Below, piece by piece: positions 17,121-25,912 of a stretch of DNA of 64,000 nucleotides. The notes below the pieces were generated by a model. The model had not been told where the DNA came from and searched no databases. It was given only the letters and a program-made list of their open reading frames with translations. Position numbers and translations under genes: made by a program. The first letter of the stretch is position 1, and each line of letters starts with the position of its first letter. Source of the stretch: Rhodococcus erythropolis NBRC 15567 (GTDB lineage: Bacteria > Actinomycetota > Actinomycetes > Mycobacteriales > Mycobacteriaceae); NCBI RefSeq assembly GCF_001552595.1, contig NZ_BCRM01000022.1, forward strand, positions 1 to 64,000. The letters run 5' to 3'.

Positions 17121-18115
17121 TCCTTCCCCGCAGAAACCGCAGAAACCGCAGAAACCCCAACCGGTTGCCAGGCGTACAAAGTCCAGGGAGTTCCCCCGGT
17201 CTCGTCGTCTCCGGGGAAGTCGAGGTAGATCGCCTCCACCTCCATTCCGATCGACACACTCGAGGGATCGACGCCGCGCAATTCGCCGAGCATTCGCACA
17301 CCCTCAGGCAGTTCGACCAGGGCAACGACGAACGGCAACGACCGACCAGGAACCTTGGGCGCGTGGTGAACGACAAAACTGAAGACCGTTCCCCGCCCTG
17401 ACGCGACCACGTAGTCGGTCTGCTCCGACTTGTCCTTCCAGATCGCGGGCACGGGTGGGTGCTGCACCGAACCATCCGCACGCAGTTGAATACGCAACTC
17501 GTGTGCGGCGACACCGTCCCAGAAGAACTGTGTGTCGAGAGACGCCGTCGGGCGCAGCATCCGAGATGCGTCCAGGTCCGCAGGTACGTCAGTGGAGGGG
17601 CGCTCACTTACCGGCGGCGCGAACTTCAAGATCCGGAACATCATCTCCGAGACCAGTTCTTCGCCGACCCGCCAGAAGCTACGGGTAGTGAAGAACCACC
17701 CTTCACCAAGACCTGTCTTCTTCGGTCCCACTACGTCTTCCAACACCGAGGAGATGGTGACTTCTTCACCCGGCTTCAAATAGCGGTGGTAGATCTGATC
17801 GCAGTTGGTCGCGACGACGGACGTGAATCCGGCCTCGTCGAGAATGTCCGTCATCCGGCCCAACGGATCGTCGGCTTCTCGAATTGCCCCCAGACCGCGC
17901 ATCGTCCATACCTGCGCCATCGCCGGCGGCGCGACTATTCCGTCGTGTCCGGCGGCGCGGGCGGCCGATTCGTCGACGTAGATCGGGTTCTCGTCACCGA
18001 TCGCCTCGACCCAGTTGCGGATCATCGGCAAGTTCACGGGGTCCCGGCCGGCGCGAGGAGCGCTTGGCCCGTCCTCTCGAACCCGCTCGGCAGCAGTGAG
18101 AATGGGATCTGACAC
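17117..18115 (-). CDS. chsH2: ChsH2-like MaoC–DUF35 two-domain protein
   Basis: The protein has 332 residues. Residues about 20-180 form a MaoC-like hot-dog domain with MIRNWVEAIGDENPIYVDES and GIVAPPAMAQVWTM. Residues about 195-320 are a DUF35 OB-fold domain (SLDTQFFWDGVAAHELRIQL onward). The hot-dog part would partner ChsH1 as a hydratase, and the DUF35 part would dock Ltp2. The DUF35 region shows no CxxC pairs, so a zinc ribbon is not evident. Three 9-base tandem repeats (17131-17157) encode the C-terminal SAVSAVSA. Confidence 0.86.
   Translation of the reverse strand: MSDPILTAAERVREDGPSAPRAGRDPVNLPMIRNWVEAIGDENPIYVDESAARAAGHDGIVAPPAMAQVWTMRGLGAIREADDPLGRMTDILDEAGFTSVVATNCDQIYHRYLKPGEEVTISSVLEDVVGPKKTGLGEGWFFTTRSFWRVGEELVSEMMFRILKFAPPVSERPSTDVPADLDASRMLRPTASLDTQFFWDGVAAHELRIQLRADGSVQHPPVPAIWKDKSEQTDYVVASGRGTVFSFVVHHAPKVPGRSLPFVVALVELPEGVRMLGELRGVDPSSVSIGMEVEAIYLDFPGDDETGGTPWTLYAWQPVGVSAVSAVSAGKE
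17130..17157. repeat. Three 9-base tandem repeats at the 3' end of chsH2
   Basis: The unit GCAGAAACC is repeated three times with small edge variation and encodes Val-Ser-Ala units just before the chsH2 stop. A repeat like this is prone to slippage, but each unit is three codons long, so changes keep the frame. Confidence 0.7.
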
Positions 18116-18125
18116 GATTTGTTTC

Positions 18126-19277
18126 CTATCTCGGAACGCGGGGAAGCTTCAGGCCGGCGGTAGCGATCAATTCGCGCATCACCTCGTTGACTCCACCGCC
18201 GAAGGTGATCACCAGGTTGCGCTTGATCTGCATGTCCAGCCACTCCATGAGATCAGCCGTTTCGGGATCGATCGGATTTCCGTACCGTCCGACGATCTCT
18301 TCCGCGAGTCGACCGACTCGCTGGATGCGTTCGGTCGCAAATACTTTGGTTGCCGAAGCGTCGGCAATGTCCACCGACTCCGAATCACTCGATGCCACTT
18401 GCCAGTTGAGCAGTTCGTTGAGGCGATACGTCGCGTGAATCTCACCGAGCGCGCGTCGTACGTCAACGTGATCAAGCAGGTTTTCACGCTTGGCCCAATC
18501 GAAGACGTGGTCGTAAATCCCTGCGACACGACCTGCCGGACCGAGCATGACGCGTTCGTGGTTGAGCTGCGTCGTGATCAGGCGCCAACCCTGATTCTCT
18601 TCACCCACAAGCATGTTCGCCGGAACGCGAACGTCCTCGTAGTAGGTGGCATTGACGTGATGCGCACCGTCGCAAGTGATGATCGGGGTCCAGGTGTAGC
18701 CGGGATCTTTGGTGTCCATGATCAGGATGGAGATGCCGCGGTGCCGTGAATCGGCAGATCCGGTCCGCACGGCGAGCCACACGTAATCGGCGTCATGCCC
18801 GCCGGTGGTGAAAATCTTCTGGCCGTTGACGACGTACTCGTCACCATTTCGTGTCGCCGAAGTACGCAGGGCTGCAAGGTCGGTGCCGGCTTCCGGTTCG
18901 GTGTAGCCGATCGCGAAGTGCACTTCACCGGCGAGGATCGCGGGCAGGAATTTCTGCTTCTGCTCCTCGCTGCCGTACTTCTGCAGAGTCGGACCGACGG
19001 TCTGCAACGTCACCGAAGGCAGTGGGACATCCGCCCGCACAGCCTCGTTGACAAAAATCTGCTGCTCGACTTCACCGAACCCACGTCCGCCGTACTCCAC
19101 CGGCCAGCCGACGCCGAGCCAACCGTCCTTGCCCATACGACGGATGACCTCACGATAGGTAGGGCCATGCCGCTCCACACGCATGATCTTGGCCTCCTCG
19201 GGCGAGATCAGCGTCGAGAAGTAGCGTCGAAGTTCAGCTTGCAATGCGCGCTGACTGTCGGTCAGATCGATGAACAC
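18126..19277 (-). CDS. fadE29: Acyl-CoA dehydrogenase FadE29 (ChsE2)
   Basis: This 383-residue acyl-CoA dehydrogenase has the three-domain ACAD layout. VHFAIGYTEPEAGTDLAALR and GQKIFTTGGHDADYVWLAVR form the FAD/substrate region, and the C-terminus carries the QIKRNLVITFGGGVNEVMRE signature. In the cholesterol pathway FadE28 and FadE29 form an obligate alpha2beta2 enzyme that oxidises the 3-carbon steroid side-chain CoA ester. The start overlaps the end of fadE28 by 16 bases. The pair preceding chsH2-chsH1-ltp2 reproduces igr operon order. Confidence 0.88.
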   Translation of the reverse strand: MFIDLTDSQRALQAELRRYFSTLISPEEAKIMRVERHGPTYREVIRRMGKDGWLGVGWPVEYGGRGFGEVEQQIFVNEAVRADVPLPSVTLQTVGPTLQKYGSEEQKQKFLPAILAGEVHFAIGYTEPEAGTDLAALRTSATRNGDEYVVNGQKIFTTGGHDADYVWLAVRTGSADSRHRGISILIMDTKDPGYTWTPIITCDGAHHVNATYYEDVRVPANMLVGEENQGWRLITTQLNHERVMLGPAGRVAGIYDHVFDWAKRENLLDHVDVRRALGEIHATYRLNELLNWQVASSDSESVDIADASATKVFATERIQRVGRLAEEIVGRYGNPIDPETADLMEWLDMQIKRNLVITFGGGVNEVMRELIATAGLKLPRVPR

Positions 19278-20302
19278 CGGGCCCCCACGAGGTCGAGTCG
19301 CTGCGAAGCGCCGCCGAGCAGGCGCGCCAAGTCTTTTGCAGTCGAGTAGTAACGATGAAGCGGATACGTGACGTCGACGCCCAGACCGCCGTGCAGGTGG
19401 TGAAGCACCTGCATTGTGGCGGGTACTTCCTGGGCGATCCAGTACGCCATGACGTCGAGGTCCGACTGAGCATCCAGGCCCTCCGACACGCGCCAGGACG
19501 CCGACAACGCCGCGACGTGAAGAGTCCGCGAGGTGACATAGGCGTCGGCGATCTGCTGTGAGACCGCCTGGAACGTGGCGAGCGGCTTGCCGAATTGCTC
19601 GCGTGAGCCGACATGTGCCGCAGTGAGATCGACGGCACCGGACACCAAACCGTCTGCAACGGCTCCGATACTCGCCGTGGCGATCCGGTACAGCGTCTGG
19701 ACGGCTTCCTCGCCGGCACCGAGAAGTTCACCGACTGCCTCGTCCATCGTGACTGCGAACTCCGGACTGCCGGACGCACTGGGTGTCGGCGTCAATGCGA
19801 CGCCGGCGGCGGTCGGATCGACGAGCACGACTCCGGCGTCGGTTGGCACAAGAATTCTGTGTGCGCTCGCCGCGAAAGGCACGGCAAGCACCGTCCCGCT
19901 GACGCGATACCAGTCGCCCGACTGATGGGCGGTCGTCGACGGCTGCGCCGGGAACTGCTGACCCGGCTCACCGAGCGCCGCGGTGAACACCCGTCCGGCG
20001 CTGACTCCGGTGAGCAATTCGTCCTGCTGAGCGTCGGTCCCCAGAGCGACTATGGGGAGTACGCCGAAGCCGAGGGTTGCGAGGGCTGGAATGGGAGCGG
20101 CGGCCCGGCCGACCTCGACGAGAAGAGAACCGACGTCGGTGACCGAGAGGCCCTCGCCGCCCAGACGCTCGGGCAGTGCCAACGTGAGCAGGTCGGCTTC
20201 GGCGAATGCCGCCCAGAGCGCGTCCGGCTCCAGTTCGCGGGCAAGGAGCGCGGTAGCCACCTCGGCTACCGCTTCCTGGGTTTCATCGGGAGTGAAGTCC
20301 AC
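19262..20302 (-). CDS. fadE28: Acyl-CoA dehydrogenase FadE28 (ChsE1)
   Basis: The 346-residue protein is a short ACAD with N-terminal MDFTPDETQEAVAEVATALL, the middle beta domain reduced, and a C-terminal GGLGVDVTYPLHRYY helix typical of the family. It would be the partner of FadE29 in the heterotetrameric steroid side-chain dehydrogenase. The start is GTG at 20302, with ACAGGA upstream. The KstR operator at 20325-20338 lies just upstream, so this is the first gene of the regulated operon. No cyp125 precedes it, unlike in M. tuberculosis. Confidence 0.87.
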   Translation of the reverse strand: MDFTPDETQEAVAEVATALLARELEPDALWAAFAEADLLTLALPERLGGEGLSVTDVGSLLVEVGRAAAPIPALATLGFGVLPIVALGTDAQQDELLTGVSAGRVFTAALGEPGQQFPAQPSTTAHQSGDWYRVSGTVLAVPFAASAHRILVPTDAGVVLVDPTAAGVALTPTPSASGSPEFAVTMDEAVGELLGAGEEAVQTLYRIATASIGAVADGLVSGAVDLTAAHVGSREQFGKPLATFQAVSQQIADAYVTSRTLHVAALSASWRVSEGLDAQSDLDVMAYWIAQEVPATMQVLHHLHGGLGVDVTYPLHRYYSTAKDLARLLGGASQRLDLVGARCSSI

Positions 20303-20324
20303 GCTGGCAATCCTGTCTCTGATG

Positions 20325-20338
20325 TAGAACGTGTTCTA
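20325..20338. promoter_or_regulatory. KstR operator upstream of fadE28
   Basis: TAGAACGTGTTCTA is a perfect 14-base palindrome fitting the KstR consensus TnnAACnnGTTnnA. It ends 23 bases from the fadE28 start and would repress the whole fadE28-ltp2 operon until a sterol-derived CoA thioester releases KstR. Confidence 0.9.
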
Positions 20339-20385
20339 GTTGTATCACCAACGTGGACATTTCTAAAGGCCTCTACTCACGCCGT

Positions 20386-22548
20386 CTAATCACGGGGCAG
20401 GCCCAGAATTCTCTCCGCGGCGACGGTCAACAGAATCTGCGTGGTTCCGCCGGCAATCGACAGGCATCGCGTGTTGAGGAACTCACGCGAGAGCGGACCC
20501 TCCACCCATCCGGCTGGGCCACCCAATTCCATGGCGAACTCTGCGACATTCTGACGCTGGCGCACGCCCACCAGCTTGCGGACGCTCGACGCCGGGCCCG
20601 GATCCTGACCATCCAATTGCCGCAGTGTCGTGCGCAATTCCAGCAACGAGCCCACCATGGCGGTTCCGATCAGCCCACCGAGCTTGTCTGCAACCACAGG
20701 ATCGGGATCGCCCGCCAGCTCGAGCAATTCCTCCATCGCACCGCCGAGCGAAGAGCCCCCGCTCATCGCGACTCGCTCGTTGGCGAGGGTTGTTCGGGCC
20801 AGTTTCCAGCCTCCACCGAGCTGGCCGACGACGCAGTCGTCCGGCACGAAGACGTCGTCGAGGAAGACTTCGTTGAACAGAGCATCGCCGGTGATCTCAC
20901 GCAGCGGCGAGATCCGAATCCCGGCCGTCTTCATGTCGAGAAGGAAGTACGTGATGCCCTTGTGCTTGGGAACCTCGCGATCGGTTCTGGCGAGGCAGAT
21001 AGCCCAGTCAGCTTCACGTGCAAGCGAAGTCCAGACTTTCTGTCCGTTCAGCTTCCAACCGCCGTCGACCTTCTCCGCGGTCGTACGCAGCGCGGCAAGG
21101 TCCGAACCTGCGCCAGGTTCACTGAAGAGCTGACACCAGGTGATCTCACCCTTGAGCGTCGGTGTCGCAAATCTTTCGATCTGCTCCGCACTGCCGTGCT
21201 CGAGGATGGTGGGAACTGCCCACCACCCGATCACGAGATCGGGTCGGCCGATACCGACGGCTGCCAACTCTTCTTCGATCAAAATCTGTTGCGCGGCCTT
21301 GGCGCCCCGGCCGTACGGCTTAGGCCAGTGCGGCGCAAGGTAGCCCGATTCGGCCAACGCGTTGCGCTGTTCGGATTCAGGCAGCGCCACCAATTGCGCT
21401 ACCTCTTCGCGAATGTCGGACCGGTCGGATTCCAGCTCACTCAAGTCGATCTGAAGGTGACGCCGTGCGCCGCCGATCGTCAATTCAGCGACGCGTGCGC
21501 GCCAGCGGGACGATCCGCCCAGAATCTGCCGGAGCGACAGTGCTCGGCGAAGGTAGAAGTGCGCCTCGTGCTCCCAGGTGAATCCGATGCCGCCGAGCAC
21601 TTGAATGCAGTCTTTCGCCGTGTCGACAGCGGCGTCCAGAGACACCGCGGCCGCCACCGCCGCCGCGATCGGAAGTTCGTCGCCCGACTCGGCAGCGACC
21701 GCACCATCCCAGGCGACAGCTCCGGCATTTTCCACTCGGCACAGCATTTCGGCACAGATATGTTTGATCGCCTGGAACGAACCGATGGGCTTTCCGAATT
21801 GTTCGCGAATCTTCGCGTACTCCACCGCAGTACGCAGACTCCACGCCGCAATTCCGGCAGCTTCGGCAGCCCCAAGTACCGCCGCTAGGTCGGAAACCGA
21901 TCCTGGCGCAATGTCATCGAGGATTCGGTCGGCGTCGACCGTCACTCGGTCGAAGGAGACTCGCGCCAGTGGTCGCGACTTGTCGATCGTGTCGACCGCT
22001 TCGTAGGTCACACCTTCGCTGTCTCCGTCGACGAGAGCCCAGACGACACGCGAGCCTTCACCTTCCGACACCACGCCCGCCGACACGAGGACCGATACGC
22101 CCGAGTCTCCACCCCAGGCGTAACCTCCTTCGCCATGAAGCTCGATGCCGCCGGACGCATTCACCGTTGCCGCAACTGGACTTTCGTCCAATACGACGGC
22201 ACACGGCAACGCACCGTCGGCGAGCATTTCGGACCAGCGCTTGGCAGCGGGCGACGAACTACGCCCAACCACCAGAGCTGCAAGCGCAGTCGTGAGAACA
22301 GGACCCGGCACGAGTTCGATTGCCGCCTGCTCGAGCATTGCTGCGAGATCGACGATTTCGGCTCCGGCTCCGCCTACCGATTCAGGAACGGCGACCGAAA
22401 ATATCCCGAGAGACGCGAACTCGGACCATTTCTCCCGCCACGAAACTGCTGGTCCACGGCGTACCATGTCCATCGGCGTGGCCGAGCGAGCCCAGGCCTC
22501 TATCGATTCCTGGACCGCCCGCTGTTCATCGGTCGTGGCGATTGTCAC
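20386..22548 (-). CDS. fadE34: Fused double acyl-CoA dehydrogenase FadE34 (ChsE3)
   Basis: About 720 residues hold two ACAD units in tandem: an N-terminal one (residues about 1-340, with YAKIREQFGKPIGSFQAIKH and GGIGFTWEHEAHFYLRRA) and a complete C-terminal one (FSEPGAGSDLAALRTTAEKV, then GQKVWTSLAREADWAI). This matches FadE34, which oxidises the 5-carbon steroid side-chain CoA ester. A GTG at 22578 lacks a ribosome site and abuts the KstR box, whereas the GTG at 22548 follows GAGAGGCGGG, so 22548 is chosen. It is divergent from kstR, as in M. tuberculosis. Confidence 0.87.
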   Translation of the reverse strand: MTIATTDEQRAVQESIEAWARSATPMDMVRRGPAVSWREKWSEFASLGIFSVAVPESVGGAGAEIVDLAAMLEQAAIELVPGPVLTTALAALVVGRSSSPAAKRWSEMLADGALPCAVVLDESPVAATVNASGGIELHGEGGYAWGGDSGVSVLVSAGVVSEGEGSRVVWALVDGDSEGVTYEAVDTIDKSRPLARVSFDRVTVDADRILDDIAPGSVSDLAAVLGAAEAAGIAAWSLRTAVEYAKIREQFGKPIGSFQAIKHICAEMLCRVENAGAVAWDGAVAAESGDELPIAAAVAAAVSLDAAVDTAKDCIQVLGGIGFTWEHEAHFYLRRALSLRQILGGSSRWRARVAELTIGGARRHLQIDLSELESDRSDIREEVAQLVALPESEQRNALAESGYLAPHWPKPYGRGAKAAQQILIEEELAAVGIGRPDLVIGWWAVPTILEHGSAEQIERFATPTLKGEITWCQLFSEPGAGSDLAALRTTAEKVDGGWKLNGQKVWTSLAREADWAICLARTDREVPKHKGITYFLLDMKTAGIRISPLREITGDALFNEVFLDDVFVPDDCVVGQLGGGWKLARTTLANERVAMSGGSSLGGAMEELLELAGDPDPVVADKLGGLIGTAMVGSLLELRTTLRQLDGQDPGPASSVRKLVGVRQRQNVAEFAMELGGPAGWVEGPLSREFLNTRCLSIAGGTTQILLTVAAERILGLPRD

Positions 22549-22584
22549 AACTGGTTCCCGCCTCTCGATAAGTGACACAATTGT

Positions 22585-22600
22585 TTAGAACGTGTTCTAA
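22585..22600. promoter_or_regulatory. KstR operator between fadE34 and kstR
   Basis: TTAGAACGTGTTCTAA is a perfect 16-base palindrome containing the same core as the box at 20325. It sits midway between the divergent fadE34 and kstR starts, so one operator would control both, including kstR autorepression. Confidence 0.92.
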
Positions 22601-22642
22601 TATGACACCTGGCCAAGAGTCAAGGCGCGAAGGAATTTGTCG

Positions 22643-23281
22643 ATGACCACAACATCCCGATCCCGCTCCAACGCGGTTGCTTCTGCAACGCTCGGGGACG
22701 ACGATCTCAGCTCCAACGCGCAACGTGAACGCCGCAAGCGGATTCTCGACGCAACCCTCGCCCTGGCGTCCAAGGGTGGCTACGAGGCTGTCCAGATGCG
22801 CGCCGTGGCCGAGCGCGCCGACGTCGCAGTCGGAACGCTCTATCGCTACTTCCCGTCCAAGGTTCACCTGTTGGTGTCCGCTCTGGCACGCGAATTCGAG
22901 AAGATCGATTCCAAGGGCAAGATCCCACCTGGAACCAGCCCGCTCGAGCGGATGCAGCTGATCCTCAGCCTCATCACCCGCGCGATGCAGCGCGATCCGC
23001 TCCTCACCGAAGCCATGACTCGCGCGTTCATGTTCGCCGACGCCTCCGCAGCGGCAGAGGTCGATCAGGTGGGCCAGTTGATGGACCGCCTCTTCGCACG
23101 AGCGATGACCGAAGAGGAGCCGACCGAAGAGCAGTTGGCAATCGCGCGCGTGATCTCCGATGTGTGGCTGTCCAATTTGGTGGCCTGGCTCACGCGACGT
23201 TCTTCGGCTACCGATGTCGCCAATCGACTGGAATTGACGGTTGAACTGCTGCTCGGTGACGGAACTCGGAAACCCGAATAG
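22643..23281 (+). CDS. kstR: KstR, TetR-family repressor of cholesterol catabolism
   Basis: The 212-residue protein closely follows M. tuberculosis KstR as I recall it: the same AQRERRKRILDAT opening, HTH region MRAVAERADVAVGTLYRYF, then a ligand domain with RAMQRDPLLTEAMTRAFMFA and ARVISDVWLSNLVAWLTRR. KstR represses sterol uptake and degradation genes and is released by steroid CoA thioesters. A TTG at 22637 precedes the ATG at 22643; AAGGA at 22630-22634 fits the ATG better. Both the divergent fadE34 and the nearby operator agree with the assignment. Confidence 0.95.
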   Translation: MTTTSRSRSNAVASATLGDDDLSSNAQRERRKRILDATLALASKGGYEAVQMRAVAERADVAVGTLYRYFPSKVHLLVSALAREFEKIDSKGKIPPGTSPLERMQLILSLITRAMQRDPLLTEAMTRAFMFADASAAAEVDQVGQLMDRLFARAMTEEEPTEEQLAIARVISDVWLSNLVAWLTRRSSATDVANRLELTVELLLGDGTRKPE

Positions 23282-23368
23282 ACATCCTTTGTCGCATCTG
23301 TCATTTTTGCACTGATCTGGCAGAAACGTATCGAGCCAGGAGTCGCTGCATCACCTAGATTTGAAGAG

Positions 23369-25909
23369 GTGAGCGCACAAGATCTGTCCATCGAACTCCG
23401 CCGAGCGCTGTCGGGCGTGGCACGCACGCCGCGTCTGCTCGTAGCCTCCGACTACGACGGGACGATGGCACCCATCGTCGCCAACCCGGACAAGGCGTAT
23501 CCCCGCGCGGAAACGGTGCGTGCGCTCCGCTCCCTCGCCAGCCTGGCGTCGACGACTGCTGCCGTGATCTCGGGCCGCGCCCTCAAGGATCTGGCGGCGC
23601 TGTCCCGGCTTCCCGCCGAAGTGCAATTGGTCGGCAGCCACGGCTCCGAGTTCGACATCGGATTCGTTCACGCGATCGACGCCGACGCCAGGAAACTGCT
23701 CGACGAGATCGTCACCGAGTTAGGCCGAATTGCCGCCGATACCCCCGGCGCAACTGTGGAGAAGAAGCCCGCCAGCGTCGCCTTGCACGTACGCAACACG
23801 AGCGCCGACGACGCCGAGAAGGCGCTCATCGCCGTTCGCACCGAATCGGCCCTCTGGCCGGGTGTTCAGGTCACCGAGGGTAAGTCGGTGGTCGAGTTGG
23901 CGGTCATCGCCACCGACAAGGGCCACGCACTCGACTTGATCCGCCATCAGGACGGCGCTACCGCTGCCGTCTTCATCGGGGACGACGTGACCGACGAAAA
24001 GGCGTTCAGCAGGCTGCAGGGGCCGGACATCGGAATCAAGGTCGGCAGCGGGGACACCGTCGCCGACCATCGCGTCGACAGCACCGAGGATGTCGCTGCT
24101 GCTCTGGCGTTCCTGCTCGACGAGCGCCGTACGTGGCTTTCCGGTGCCGACGCTCCGCCCATCGAGCGACTCTCGATGCTCGCCAGTCCGCGGACCGTCG
24201 CTTTGGTGACCCCGGATGCGACGCTGACCTGGTTGTGTCACCCGGAACCGGATTCCGCGGCGGTCTTCGCGCACCTTCTCGGCGGAACCGGGGCCGGCCA
24301 CTTCTCGGTCGGGCCTCGCCGCACAGCGTTGCCACTGAGCCAGAAGTACATCGACAGCACGATGACCGTTCAGACCCGCTGGGCGAGCCTGTCCGTCACC
24401 GACTACCTCCCGCACGACGTCCCGCAGGGACGAACCGACCTGACCCGCATCATTTCCGGTCAGGCCGACGCGATCGTCTCGTTTGCACCCCGTCCCGAGT
24501 TCGGCCAGGGTCAGGTCACGCTCGAGGTCGTCGACGAGGGCATTCGGGTCCTCGGCACCAACGAGCCGTACGTGCTCCGCTCCCCTGGTGTGCTGTGGAA
24601 CATCGCCACCGACGGAAACCAGCAGACTGCCCACGCCATCGTCGAGCCGTCCAAGGGTGACGTCGTACTCGAATTGCGCTGTGGAACAGAAGAACTCGGC
24701 CCTTCCGAAGTTCCGGAACTCGAGCGTCGAGCGACCTCGGAGGCATACTGGTCCGATTGGGCCAAGACGCTCGAACTGCCGAAGCTGAAGCCGGACTTGA
24801 TGAAACGCTCGGCGCTGACCTTGCGCGGGCTGGTTCATGCCGATTCCGGTTCCATCATGGCCGCCGCCACAACATCCCTGCCGGAAGAGATCGGCGGAGT
24901 CCGCAACTGGGACTACCGCTACTGCTGGTTACGCGACGCCGCCCTCACCGCAACAGCTCTCGTGAGCGTCGGATCCACCGATGAAGCCGAGAACTACCTC
25001 GACTGGGTCCACCGCGTGCTCGAAACGCTGCCGGGACCCGAGCGCCTGCACCCCCTCTACACGCTCTACGGGACTTCGCTACCGCCAGAGGCCGTCATCG
25101 ATTCACTTCCCGGATACGCCGGCTCCAGGCCGGTCCGCGTCGGAAACGCCGCGAATCAGCAGGTTCAACTGGACGTGTTCGGCCCGATCGTCGAGCTGAT
25201 CGTCGAACTGGCGAATGCACGCGAAAAGGCCGGTGCCCCCGATCCTTTGAGTGACCGCGACTGGGAACTGGTGTGCGCCATGGTCGAAGCAGTGCAGCGG
25301 CGCTGGTTCGAACCGGACCACGGAATCTGGGAAATTCGCGACAACCCGCGCCACCACGTCTATTCCAAGGTGATGGGTTGGGTCACCGTCGACCGCGCCG
25401 TCGATCTTGCTACCCGCTTTTCTCGCGAGGCTCTGCCCGAGTGGGCGGAACTGCGTGACCAGATCGCCGACGAAGTGCGACACAAAGGCTGGAAGGACGA
25501 CGTCCAGTCGTACACCGCGGCCTACGACGGTACCGATCTCGACGCCGCTACTCTGCACATCGGACTGTCGGGACTGATCGATCCGACGGATCCACGCTTT
25601 GCTGCAACCGTCGTAGCCACCGAAGCTGAACTACGCAGCGGCTCAACGGTATACCGATACCATCACGACGACGGTTTGCCCGGCATCGAAGGTGGGTTCC
25701 ACCTCTGCGCCGCCTGGCTCGTCGAGGCCTACCTACTGATCGGACAACGCCTGCAAGCAGAGGCACTGTTCGATCAGTTGGTCGCGGCAGCGGGTCCCAC
25801 CGGACTACTCGCGGAGGAGTACGACCCCATCGCGGAACGCTCGCTGGGCAACCATCCCCAGGCGTACAGCCATCTGGGATTGTTGCGGTGCGCGCAACTC
25901 CTGGCGTGA
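23369..25909 (+). CDS. Trehalose-6-phosphate phosphatase – GH15 glucosidase fusion
   Basis: The 846-residue protein joins two enzymes. Residues about 15-260 are OtsB, a HAD phosphatase with nucleophile motif DYDGT at 28-32, ISGR, and GDDVTDE near 204-210. Residues about 272-846 are a glycoside hydrolase family 15 (glucoamylase/trehalase-type) domain with NWDYRYCWLRDA near 513, GIWEIR near 651 carrying a candidate acid Glu, and LLAEEYDP near 812 carrying a candidate base Glu. Both active sites look intact. Together they could turn trehalose-6-phosphate into trehalose and then glucose, if the GH15 part is a trehalase like the mycobacterial one. The GTG start has TAGATT 7 bases upstream and probably makes a leaderless mRNA. 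Confidence 0.85.
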   Translation: MSAQDLSIELRRALSGVARTPRLLVASDYDGTMAPIVANPDKAYPRAETVRALRSLASLASTTAAVISGRALKDLAALSRLPAEVQLVGSHGSEFDIGFVHAIDADARKLLDEIVTELGRIAADTPGATVEKKPASVALHVRNTSADDAEKALIAVRTESALWPGVQVTEGKSVVELAVIATDKGHALDLIRHQDGATAAVFIGDDVTDEKAFSRLQGPDIGIKVGSGDTVADHRVDSTEDVAAALAFLLDERRTWLSGADAPPIERLSMLASPRTVALVTPDATLTWLCHPEPDSAAVFAHLLGGTGAGHFSVGPRRTALPLSQKYIDSTMTVQTRWASLSVTDYLPHDVPQGRTDLTRIISGQADAIVSFAPRPEFGQGQVTLEVVDEGIRVLGTNEPYVLRSPGVLWNIATDGNQQTAHAIVEPSKGDVVLELRCGTEELGPSEVPELERRATSEAYWSDWAKTLELPKLKPDLMKRSALTLRGLVHADSGSIMAAATTSLPEEIGGVRNWDYRYCWLRDAALTATALVSVGSTDEAENYLDWVHRVLETLPGPERLHPLYTLYGTSLPPEAVIDSLPGYAGSRPVRVGNAANQQVQLDVFGPIVELIVELANAREKAGAPDPLSDRDWELVCAMVEAVQRRWFEPDHGIWEIRDNPRHHVYSKVMGWVTVDRAVDLATRFSREALPEWAELRDQIADEVRHKGWKDDVQSYTAAYDGTDLDAATLHIGLSGLIDPTDPRFAATVVATEAELRSGSTVYRYHHDDGLPGIEGGFHLCAAWLVEAYLLIGQRLQAEALFDQLVAAAGPTGLLAEEYDPIAERSLGNHPQAYSHLGLLRCAQLLA

Positions 25910-25912
25910 GCG

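Noticed and set aside
20353-21888. 511-residue plus-strand open frame opposite fadE34
   Set aside because: Antisense shadow of a high-GC gene; no recognisable motif and no ribosome site.
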